Part shown: piece by piece, positions 47,092 through 53,796 of the stretch
How positions within the stretch are numbered: position 1 is the first letter of the stretch
Layout: every line of letters starts with the position of its first letter
NCBI RefSeq assembly: GCF_021190955.1
Contig: NZ_JAIOAO010000007.1
Location: 62,001-126,000, forward strand
DNA: 64,000 nt
Direction of reading: 5' to 3'
Source: Parachryseolinea silvisoli
GTDB lineage: Bacteria; Bacteroidota; Bacteroidia; Cytophagales; Cyclobacteriaceae
Made by a program: the position numbers and the translations under genes
The notes under the pieces: model-generated
Databases searched by the model: none
What the model was told of the DNA's origin: nothing
What the model saw: the letters and a program-made list of their open reading frames with translations, nothing else

Positions 47092-48102
47092 TTAGGAGCC
47101 TTTTACGATCTTGATGACAACCTTACCTTTTGCACGCCCGCTTTCTACATAAGCTATAGCCTCATTGGTAGCTTCGAATGGAAATACCTTATCTATAACG
47201 GGGCGTATGACGCCCAAATCGATAAGAGAAGTAATTTTGCTCAATTGTCTTCCTTGTGCTCTCATGAAAAGAAAGGAAAAGCCTACGTTAAGCCGTTTAG
47301 CTTTTTTCTTCACCCCGGAGCTTAAGAGTTTCATGATCAATTGGACGTACCAGGGAGCTTTTATCTTCTTTGCAAACTCAATATCCGGTGGCCCTGAGAT
47401 AGAGATGAGTTTTCCACCAGGTTTTAGCACTTGCAGCGATTTTTCGAGCGTCTTCTGGTCTTGACTATTCAACACCACGTCATAACCGTTCAACATGGTC
47501 TCGAAGTTATCTTTTTTATAATCGATCACAACATCGGCACCGAGACTTTTCACCAGGTCAATGTTGGTAGCACTGGTTGTTGTCGCTACAGTAGCTCCTA
47601 AATGTTTTGCCAGTTGAATTGCAAAAGTTCCTACACCTCCTGAGCCAGCCTGAATAAATACTTTTTGACCTTTCTTCAGATTCGCTTTTTCAATTAGCGC
47701 TTGCCATACGGTTAGCCCCACCAAAGGTATGGAAGCCGCTTCGTCCATCGTGAGTTTTTTTGGTTTGATGGCAACATCATTTTCATTGATAGAAATGAAT
47801 TCTGCAAAAGCTCCGATTCGATGATCTGCCGGTCTTGCGTAAACCTCATCGCCCACTTTGAACTTGCTGACATTTGAACCAACTTTCGTGACAACTCCCG
47901 CCACATCGTGCCCCAACACAAATGGCGGTTTGTAAGGCAAAATCATTTTGAATTCACCATTTCTGATCTTGGAGTCCAACAGATTCACACCTGCTGAATG
48001 GATCTGAACCAAAATTTCAGTTTCTTTTACAACAGGTTCTGCTATTTCCGCCAGCTGCAATTTCTCCTTTTTGCCATAGCGATTAACAATAAATGCCTTC
48101 AT
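47092..48102 (-). CDS. NADPH:quinone oxidoreductase-type zinc-independent MDR protein
   Basis: The 336-residue protein belongs to the medium-chain dehydrogenase/reductase superfamily of quinone oxidoreductases. Residues 1-110 hold the catalytic GroES-like fold (VLGHDVAGVVTKVG), and the Rossmann domain has VFIQAGSGGVGTFAIQLAKH, the AxxGGVG NADPH signature. The cysteine zinc ligands of alcohol dehydrogenases are not present, so it is the quinone reductase type. It reduces quinones or enones by two electrons and probably detoxifies them. It is divergent from an HxlR regulator, with two operators in the gap that overlap its promoter. Confidence 0.92.
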   Translation of the reverse strand: MKAFIVNRYGKKEKLQLAEIAEPVVKETEILVQIHSAGVNLLDSKIRNGEFKMILPYKPPFVLGHDVAGVVTKVGSNVSKFKVGDEVYARPADHRIGAFAEFISINENDVAIKPKKLTMDEAASIPLVGLTVWQALIEKANLKKGQKVFIQAGSGGVGTFAIQLAKHLGATVATTTSATNIDLVKSLGADVVIDYKKDNFETMLNGYDVVLNSQDQKTLEKSLQVLKPGGKLISISGPPDIEFAKKIKAPWYVQLIMKLLSSGVKKKAKRLNVGFSFLFMRAQGRQLSKITSLIDLGVIRPVIDKVFPFEATNEAIAYVESGRAKGKVVIKIVKGS

Positions 48103-48167
48103 GATATTTTTTATTTTATTTATCGTGCAGAATTTTGTTGCAACAATTTCGTATTGTTTGTAGATAC

Positions 48168-48184
48168 ACTTGCATATTGCAAGT
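48168..48184. promoter_or_regulatory. HxlR operator 1
   Basis: The sequence ACTTGCATATTGCAAGT is a perfect 17-bp palindrome (7-bp arms, TAT centre) in the gap between the divergent oxidoreductase and HxlR genes. It covers the region just downstream of the oxidoreductase -7 element, a suitable place for repression. Confidence 0.8.
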
Positions 48185-48185
48185 A

Positions 48186-48214
48186 CAAAGCTACTATTAA
48201 CTTGTATATTGCAA
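48186..48214 (-). promoter_or_regulatory. Promoter of the quinone oxidoreductase gene
   Basis: On the minus strand TAGCTTTG (48186-48193) is an exact -7 match and is preceded by TTG about 18 bases upstream, near the expected -33 distance. The upstream half is inside operator 2 and operator 1 follows directly downstream, so a regulator bound at both sites would block it. Confidence 0.65.
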
Positions 48215-48216
48215 GT
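48200..48216. promoter_or_regulatory. HxlR operator 2
   Basis: ACTTGTATATTGCAAGT differs from operator 1 by one base (C to T). The two 17-bp sites are 32 bp apart centre to centre, about three helical turns, so two dimers can bind on the same face. It lies 17 bases before the HxlR start, allowing autoregulation. Confidence 0.78.
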
Positions 48217-48233
48217 GATTTTTAAGCTATTTT

Positions 48234-48641
48234 ATGAATAAGGTCAAAAAGAGGTCAAATTGCCCTGTTAGTTGCTCTCTTGATATTTGGGGAGATAAAT
48301 GGTCCCTGTTGATTGTCAGAGACCTGATGTTCGCAAAAGAATGTACCTACGGTGATTTCCTAAAGTCGGCGGAAGGAATTGCCACTAATATTTTAGCTTC
48401 CAGGTTGCTGACGCTGGAAGAAAACAAAATCATTGAAAAACTAGAACACCCGGATAGTAAAGCAAAAGTGTTATATAGATTGACTCGAAAGGGAATAGAC
48501 CTGCTTCCTATAATGATTGAAATCAATTTATGGGCTGAAAAATATTTAACTATACCGGATGACAGGAAAGCGATGTTGAAAAAAGTAAAAAATGACAAGC
48601 CAAGGTTTATTAAAGCCATGACGAAGGAGTTGGAAGGCTAG
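48234..48641 (+). CDS. HxlR-family winged-helix regulator
   Basis: The 135-residue protein is a typical HxlR/MarR-like winged helix: CPVSCSLDIWGDKWSLLIVRDL near the N-terminus, then YGDFLKSAEGIATNILASRL and KVLYRLTRKGIDLLP. Cysteines at 10 and 14 lie at the place where HxlR redox sensors such as YodB and QorR carry their sensing cysteine. Pairing with a quinone oxidoreductase matches the known QorR arrangement in other phyla, so quinone or diamide sensing is likely. The gene is followed by a symmetrical terminator. Confidence 0.92.
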   Translation: MNKVKKRSNCPVSCSLDIWGDKWSLLIVRDLMFAKECTYGDFLKSAEGIATNILASRLLTLEENKIIEKLEHPDSKAKVLYRLTRKGIDLLPIMIEINLWAEKYLTIPDDRKAMLKKVKNDKPRFIKAMTKELEG

Positions 48642-48662
48642 TAGTATGACGCCTGCCCACAA

Positions 48663-48696
48663 AAAAGCCATCTAAATGTAAAATTTGATGGCTTTT
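48663..48696. terminator. Bidirectional terminator between HxlR and S24 regulator genes
   Basis: A 10-bp perfect stem AAAAGCCATC/GATGGCTTTT (48663-48672, 48687-48696), with A-tract on one side and T-tract on the other, lies 22 bases past the HxlR stop and can serve the convergent S24 gene as well. Confidence 0.88.
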
Positions 48697-48712
48697 AATT
48701 CAATTTAATATG

Positions 48713-48732
48713 TCGGGGTGAGCGGAATCGAA
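48713..48732 (-). other. tRNA 3'-end-like fragment (possible attachment-site remnant)
   Basis: Read on the minus strand, TTCGATTCCGCTCACCCCGA matches the T-loop, the 3' T-stem and the 3' acceptor strand of a tRNA with acceptor CGGGGTG, such as tRNA-Pro. The 5' T-stem and the rest of the tRNA are absent, so it is not a gene. Such 3' ends are left when integrative elements use a tRNA as attachment site. The match is only 20 bases. Confidence 0.35.
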
Positions 48733-48762
48733 GCATCACTGCCTATTCAGCATTATATCCGC

Positions 48763-49548
48763 CTACACCTTCTTCTTCTTCCCCCCCTCACCCTGCAACC
48801 TCACCAACTGCAACGCCAGCTGATCCGAAAGCGCCACATTATCGCTAGGCCCCTCTGGAAACTGACTCGAATAAAACCCCTTTGCCGCCCAAAGCTCCAG
48901 GACATCCGTGGACGCCACAGCATATGGCGCGTACTGGCGGTTGTCTGATACCAGCAGGACTTTGCCTTCCTCGTCGTTGAAGTTAAAGACACGTTTAAAG
49001 ACGATGCCTTCCTGGTTCGTGACTAATATATAGAGCTTGCCGTTTTTGATGGTGGAGACGTCCTCGACGTGTTCGCCGAAAATGATGCTGCCGGGTTGAA
49101 TGGGGAGCATGGAGTCTCCCTGGATTTCGAAGGCACGGTAGGTGCGGTTGCGGTTCAGGACGGGGAGGTTGATCTTGGGCAAATCACGAACGAACTCGGG
49201 GTCCTGGTAGCCGTTGAGGTAGCCGGCGGATGCTTTTTGCATGACGAGCTCGACGTTTTCTTTACTGGTGCTATCTACGGTAATGGCGAGGACTTCTTTG
49301 CCGCGGCCGGGGCGCAGGTTCTTGCGTTCTTTTTCGGGGATCTTGCTGAGGTCCTGGCTGACGAGGGCGTCAAGGCTTACCTGGAAGATGCGCGTGAAGT
49401 CGAGCAGGGCGGGCAGCGGCGGGGTGGCACGTTCCTCTTCATAAGCACCGATGGTAGCTTGTTTGAGGCCGAGTTTTTCCGCGAGCTGTTTTTGCGTCAA
49501 CCCTTTTTCAGCGCGTAAGAACTTCAGATTCTGATTTACAGTTGCCAT
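48763..49548 (-). CDS. LexA-like HTH/S24 peptidase-fold regulator
   Basis: The protein of 261 residues has an XRE helix-turn-helix (residues 5-60: LRAEKGLTQKQLAEKLGLKQ) and a C-terminal S24 self-cleaving peptidase domain. The cleavage site is probably Ala108-Gly109 (KASAGYLNGY), the nucleophile Ser146 (QGDSMLPI) and the general base Lys185 (VFKRVF). The spacing of site, Ser and Lys (38 and 39 residues) matches LexA and phage CI repressors. It is divergent from the dinB-recQ-dnaE2 genes and likely represses them until RecA-stimulated cleavage, in place of a classical LexA. The last residues are a lysine-rich tail (GGKKKKV). Confidence 0.93.
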   Translation of the reverse strand: MATVNQNLKFLRAEKGLTQKQLAEKLGLKQATIGAYEEERATPPLPALLDFTRIFQVSLDALVSQDLSKIPEKERKNLRPGRGKEVLAITVDSTSKENVELVMQKASAGYLNGYQDPEFVRDLPKINLPVLNRNRTYRAFEIQGDSMLPIQPGSIIFGEHVEDVSTIKNGKLYILVTNQEGIVFKRVFNFNDEEGKVLLVSDNRQYAPYAVASTDVLELWAAKGFYSSQFPEGPSDNVALSDQLALQLVRLQGEGGKKKKV

Positions 49549-49664
49549 AGTAATCTAGGGGGTAAGTATATACCGTTGGGGTGAGAAAGTGTATAAGACG
49601 TACAGGACGTTCATTTTATAGATCGATTTTACACGATATCATTGACATTCACAACGGGTTAACA

Positions 49665-49704
49665 AAAACCTCCCCCACCGGCGTCGCCGATGGAGGAAGG
49701 TTTT
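49665..49704. terminator. Long hairpin in the S24/dinB intergenic region
   Basis: An 18-bp imperfect stem (left arm from 49665, AAAACCTCCCCC; right arm to 49704, GGAGGAAGGTTTT) is bordered by A and T tracts. It looks like a bidirectional terminator or an attenuator. No gene ends next to it, so it may belong to a 5' leader. Confidence 0.45.
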
Positions 49705-49818
49705 ATGATGTTTCACGTCACCACAACGTAGTCACTGTTAGAAAAAAGAATATCTACAAGATGGCAAAATCAGCGTATTCTGTTTGTTTCCTACAATGAT
49801 GGAACAAAGCTAAAAAAA

Positions 49819-49856
49819 TTAGTTCACAAACAAAAATAAAACTAATATTTTTAGTT
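49819..49856. promoter_or_regulatory. Candidate operator upstream of dinB (TTAGTT/AACTAA repeats)
   Basis: Three half-sites occur in 38 bases: TTAGTT at 49819-49824, AACTAA at 49840-49845 and TTAGTT at 49851-49856. The last two form a perfect 6-bp inverted repeat around TATTT, ending 10 bases before the dinB start. Binding here would block translation initiation-proximal transcription. The S24 protein is the natural candidate binder; the assignment is inferred. Confidence 0.55.
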
Positions 49857-49866
49857 ACTTCGAATC

Positions 49867-51054
49867 ATGGATCGCAACATCATCCACTTTGACCTGGACG
49901 CTTTTTTCGTGGCGGTAGAATGTAAGAAGAACCCGTCGCTGAAAGGGCTGCCCCTGATCGTCGGCGGGAGCAGCCGTCGCGGGGTCGTGGCCGCCTGCAG
50001 TTATGAGGCGCGCCGGTTTGGTGTGCATTCCGCCATGCCCATGTACCTGGCCCTGCAACTCTGTCCCGACGCCCGGGTCATTTCCGGCGATATGGAGGCC
50101 TACAGCCAGCACTCGCATATCGTTACAGAGATTATCGCCGAAAAGGCTCCGCTGTTTGAAAAGGCGTCCATCGACGAATTCTATATAGACGCCAGCGGCA
50201 TGGACCGCTATTTCGGCGCCTTTAAATGGGCGGTCGAGCTGCGTAAGCACATTATTAAGGAGAGCGGCTTACCTATCTCGTTAGGCTTGTCGGTGAATAA
50301 GCTCATTTCCAAGATCGCCACGGCAGAGTTTAAGCCGAATGCACAAAAGCAGATCCCGGCGGGTACAGAAAAGGAATTTCTGGCGCCGCTGGGTGTGGAG
50401 AAGATTCCCATGATCGGCAAACAGACCGCGAGCTTCTTATATGATATGGGCGTACGCACGGTGGCGACCCTGCGCGAGATGCCGATGAATTTTCTGATCA
50501 GCGCGTTTGGTAAGAACGGTGTTTCACTCTGGAACAAGGCCCATGGTATTGACGACTCCCCTATCGTGCCTCATAGCGAGGCGAAGTCGATCTCTACGGA
50601 ATCGACGTTCGATGCGGACACCATGGACACGGCCAAGCTCAAGTCCATTCTGATTGCCATGGTCGAGAAGGTAGCCTTCCAGTTACGTGACCAGAGCAAG
50701 CTTACCTCGTGTGTCACGGTCAAGATTCGTTATACCAACTTCGACACGGAAACCAAACAAATAAAAATTCCCTATACGGCCTCTGACCACCTGTTGCTGC
50801 AGACTGTGACGGCACTGTTTGACAAACTGTATAACCGACGCATGCTGATCCGCCTGGTGGGCGTACGGCTGAGTGGCCTGCTGCATGGTAGCCATCAGAT
50901 CGACCTGTTCAACGACACAGCGGCCTCGGTTAATCTATACGAGGCGATTGACTTCATCAAACACAAACACGGTGCGGAGAAGCTGATCCGGGCGACGACC
51001 CTCGACGTCAGCCGCCGGGTGCGCATGGAAATGAACATGTTCAAAGGAAAGTAA
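49867..51054 (+). CDS. dinB: DNA polymerase IV (Y-family)
   Basis: The 395-residue protein shows the Y-family active site: HFDLDAFFVAVE (metal-binding Asp9) and SIDEFYIDAS (Asp103, Glu104), plus YEARRFGVHSAMP, GLSVNKLISKIATAEFKPN and the little-finger domain with SIS- and SCVTVKIRY segments. It is a translesion polymerase that bypasses damaged bases, with low fidelity. It is the first gene of a cassette with a 2H phosphoesterase, recQ and dnaE2. The helix-hairpin-helix region (EKIPMIGKQTASFLYDMGV) is intact. Its C-terminus lacks a clear beta-clamp peptide. It starts right after the candidate operator. Confidence 0.95.
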   Translation: MDRNIIHFDLDAFFVAVECKKNPSLKGLPLIVGGSSRRGVVAACSYEARRFGVHSAMPMYLALQLCPDARVISGDMEAYSQHSHIVTEIIAEKAPLFEKASIDEFYIDASGMDRYFGAFKWAVELRKHIIKESGLPISLGLSVNKLISKIATAEFKPNAQKQIPAGTEKEFLAPLGVEKIPMIGKQTASFLYDMGVRTVATLREMPMNFLISAFGKNGVSLWNKAHGIDDSPIVPHSEAKSISTESTFDADTMDTAKLKSILIAMVEKVAFQLRDQSKLTSCVTVKIRYTNFDTETKQIKIPYTASDHLLLQTVTALFDKLYNRRMLIRLVGVRLSGLLHGSHQIDLFNDTAASVNLYEAIDFIKHKHGAEKLIRATTLDVSRRVRMEMNMFKGK

Positions 51055-51071
51055 TTAAACGACGAAGCGAT

Positions 51072-51611
51072 ATGAAACTCACGACAAAAACCGGTTCTAT
51101 TGTAAAAGAATTATCGTTCATTATCTCTCCCCCGCCGCACATTCGCAGCGACGTCTTTGTATTAAAAGACGATGTACATTACCTCCTCGGGCATCCGTTT
51201 CCAGGCCGGTATTCGACGGCTCACATTTCTTTGTTTAAGTATAAAGATGAGCATCTGGAGGACATCATCCGGTACGTAGAGGCGAAAGCCGTCTATATGA
51301 CGCCTTTCAACATTTTTGTAAAGAATCTGGCGGCATTCCACCACGGTAAGCATTACCGGACTATTTATCTCGACGTCATCAATAAGTATCCCATACGCGA
51401 TATCTTCGAAAAGCTGGTGCGTGAAGATTCACATTATACACCCCACATCACCATTGCGCCGATGCTGTCACTACAGGATTTCGACAAATGCTGGCCGCAC
51501 CTGGAAGACCTGCCCTACAGTCAACATTTCCTGTGTGACCGGATCACCGTGTTGGCCCGCGGCGATGGACATTGGATGCATTATCGCGACATTATGCTCG
51601 GTGAAGACTAA
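51072..51611 (+). CDS. 2H phosphoesterase / RNA ligase-like protein
   Basis: The 179-residue protein has the two HxS/T motifs of the 2H phosphoesterase superfamily: AHISLFKY (His51, Ser53) and PHITIAPM (His125, Thr127), about 74 residues apart, as in 2'-5' RNA ligase/cyclic phosphodiesterase relatives. It probably hydrolyses a cyclic or 2'-5' phosphodiester; the substrate is unknown. It sits 17 bases after dinB and 42 before recQ in an apparent DNA-repair operon, which is a curious place for an RNA-type enzyme. Confidence 0.85.
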   Translation: MKLTTKTGSIVKELSFIISPPPHIRSDVFVLKDDVHYLLGHPFPGRYSTAHISLFKYKDEHLEDIIRYVEAKAVYMTPFNIFVKNLAAFHHGKHYRTIYLDVINKYPIRDIFEKLVREDSHYTPHITIAPMLSLQDFDKCWPHLEDLPYSQHFLCDRITVLARGDGHWMHYRDIMLGED

Positions 51612-51653
51612 CAGCCATCATACACGCTCATTTTTTTCTAATTCGTTACCTTT

Positions 51654-53795
51654 ATGCTCATGAACCCGTTACAGATTCTCCAAAAACATTTCGGCTACTC
51701 GTCCTTTCGGTTGGAACAGGAAGCCATTGTCCACGCCGTCCTGGCGCAGCGCGACACACTTGTGCTGATGCCGACGGGCGGGGGCAAATCGTTGTGTTAC
51801 CAGGTACCTGCGTTGTGTTTTCCTGGCCTGACCGTTGTCATTTCTCCCCTCATTGCCCTCATGAAAAACCAGGTGGATGCGTTGCGCCTGAACGGTGTGC
51901 ACGCCGCCTTCCTTAACTCGACACAATCACCGGCCGAGCAAAGCGCAGTCGTCGACACCGCCCGTGCGGGCACGCTCAAGCTATTATACCTGGCGCCGGA
52001 AAGCACGTTCCTGAAAGAGCTGCCGCGCTACAACGTTAGTTTACTGGCTATCGACGAGGCTCACTGTATTTCGCATTGGGGTCATGACTTTCGGCCGGAC
52101 TATCTCAACCTCGCGCAGCTGCGCACGCTGTTGCCGAAAGTGCCTGTGATTGCGTTGACGGCTACGGCCGATCGCCAGACGCGAAAAGATATTGTCGACA
52201 AGCTTTCGTTGCGCGACCCGGCGATGTTTGTGTCGAGCTTTAACCGCGCTAACATCCGGTATACGGTGGAGCCCAAACGCCAAAGCGGCGAGCGACTGGT
52301 CGAGTTTCTCCGTTCGCGGCGCGACGACTCGGGGGTAATCTATTGCATGTCGCGGAGTAGCACCGAAGAAGTTGCCGCCTTTCTGACACGGGAAGGTTTT
52401 GATGCCCTGCCCTACCACGCCGGGCTGGACCGCACACTACGGAGTAAACACCAGGATTTATTCCTGCGGGATGAGGTCAAGATCATCGTCGCGACGATTG
52501 CGTTTGGTATGGGAATCGACAAGTCGAATGTGCGCTTTGTGGTACACATGGACCTGCCCAAAAGCGTTGAAGGGTATTACCAGGAAACGGGCCGGGCCGG
52601 TCGCGATGGTCTGGACAGTGAAGCATTATTGTTCTTCTCGTACGGCGATGTGATCAAGATCAAACGGTTGGCCCAGGTGCCCGGCAATGAGGCACAAACC
52701 GAGATTGCCTTCCGCAAGCTTGAACAGATGGCGGAGTATGGTGATCTGCGCTCTTGTCGGCGCCGGTATCTGCTGCAATATTTTGACGAGACCGCGCCGC
52801 AGCATTGCGGAAATTGTGATATCTGCCTGGCGGAGCATGAGCTGGTAGACGCTACCATTCTCTCCAAAAAAGTGCTGTCTGCGGTAACCCGGCTGCAAGG
52901 GCGCTTTGGCGCCGGGTATGTCATCGACTTTCTGCGGGGCTCGCAGGCTGCCCGTATTCAAGAGTTTCATAAGAAGCTGCCGACGTACGGCATCGGTGCG
53001 GATGTGAGTAAAGATGATTGGCAGGATGTCATTCGGGAGCTGATCGACCAGGGCTACCTGGCTAAGGCGGAAGGGCAATACCCTCTCCTGCAACTCACCG
53101 ACCGCAGTGACGACGTACTGCGACGCGCGAGTACGGTATTGCTACGGAAGGCATTGGCACGGCCGGCCGAGCGTGAATCCGCTGCGGTAGAAGAGGCTGC
53201 GCCCGCGTACGATACGTCCTTGTTCCAGCAGTTGAAAGACTTGCGTCGTCAACTGGCTGCGGCTGACAATGTACCGGCCTATATTGTTCTGTCGGATGCG
53301 ACGTTGCAAGAGCTTGCCTCCTATCTGCCACATGGCCGCGAAGAGTTCAGTCGTATCTCAGGTTTTGGTCAGCAAAAGCTGGAGCGCTATGCGGACACGT
53401 TTGGCGAGATCATTACCTCGTTTTGTGCACGGCAGGGCCTTACCTCACGCATACACCTCAAGACCCGTAAGCCAAAGCGCAAGGACGCGACCGACCGCGA
53501 CAACGACACGAAACAGCAGACGCTGGAGCTATTCAATAAGGGCTATTCCATTGAGGCTATTGCCGCAACGCGTGAATTGAGTCCCGTCACCATTGAAGGC
53601 CACCTCGCGTTTTATGTACAGCAAAGACGGATACCTGTCGAATCATTAGTAGACGTTACCAGGCTTCCGACTATTCGGGCGGCGATCACGCAGAGCGGTG
53701 GCCTGATGCTGACGCCTATCAAAGACATTCTGGGTGATGCCTACAGCTACCGCGAGATACGCATGGTAGTCGCCGCGCAGAGCGGACGTTCCTAG
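51654..53795 (+). CDS. recQ: ATP-dependent DNA helicase RecQ
   Basis: The protein of 713 residues has all RecQ domains: Walker A MPTGGGKSLCYQVPAL (about 39-54), the DEAH box DEAHCISHWGHDFRPDYLNL, motif VI QETGRAGRDG, an RQC region with zinc-binding cysteines (CRRRYLLQYFD ... HCGNCDIC), a winged helix and an HRDC domain (about 520-600, TLQELASYLPHGREEFSRI). A C-terminal HTH of the HTH_40 type (YSIEAIAATRELSPVTIEGH) follows. RecQ unwinds duplex DNA 3' to 5' in recombination repair. It may start at the second ATG (51660). It is 1 base upstream of the dnaE gene. Some Bacteroidota carry more than one recQ; this is the cassette copy. Confidence 0.96.
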   Translation: MLMNPLQILQKHFGYSSFRLEQEAIVHAVLAQRDTLVLMPTGGGKSLCYQVPALCFPGLTVVISPLIALMKNQVDALRLNGVHAAFLNSTQSPAEQSAVVDTARAGTLKLLYLAPESTFLKELPRYNVSLLAIDEAHCISHWGHDFRPDYLNLAQLRTLLPKVPVIALTATADRQTRKDIVDKLSLRDPAMFVSSFNRANIRYTVEPKRQSGERLVEFLRSRRDDSGVIYCMSRSSTEEVAAFLTREGFDALPYHAGLDRTLRSKHQDLFLRDEVKIIVATIAFGMGIDKSNVRFVVHMDLPKSVEGYYQETGRAGRDGLDSEALLFFSYGDVIKIKRLAQVPGNEAQTEIAFRKLEQMAEYGDLRSCRRRYLLQYFDETAPQHCGNCDICLAEHELVDATILSKKVLSAVTRLQGRFGAGYVIDFLRGSQAARIQEFHKKLPTYGIGADVSKDDWQDVIRELIDQGYLAKAEGQYPLLQLTDRSDDVLRRASTVLLRKALARPAERESAAVEEAAPAYDTSLFQQLKDLRRQLAAADNVPAYIVLSDATLQELASYLPHGREEFSRISGFGQQKLERYADTFGEIITSFCARQGLTSRIHLKTRKPKRKDATDRDNDTKQQTLELFNKGYSIEAIAATRELSPVTIEGHLAFYVQQRRIPVESLVDVTRLPTIRAAITQSGGLMLTPIKDILGDAYSYREIRMVVAAQSGRS

Positions 53796-53796
53796 C

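Larger units (their letters stand above)
49549..49866. other. Divergent regulatory region S24 regulator / dinB
   Basis: This 318-base gap holds the likely operator near dinB (49819-49856), an A/T-rich leader with T-rich tracts and a long stable hairpin (49665-49704). No exact TAnnTTTG was found. A 72-codon frame (49581-49799) exists but has no coding character. Confidence 0.55.

Noticed and set aside
48718-48948. A 76-codon open frame near the tRNA-like fragment
   Set aside because: It is antisense to the end of the S24 regulator and starts within the tRNA-like fragment.
49581-49799. A 72-codon open frame between the S24 regulator and dinB
   Set aside because: It spans a strong hairpin and has no ribosome-binding site or recognisable composition.
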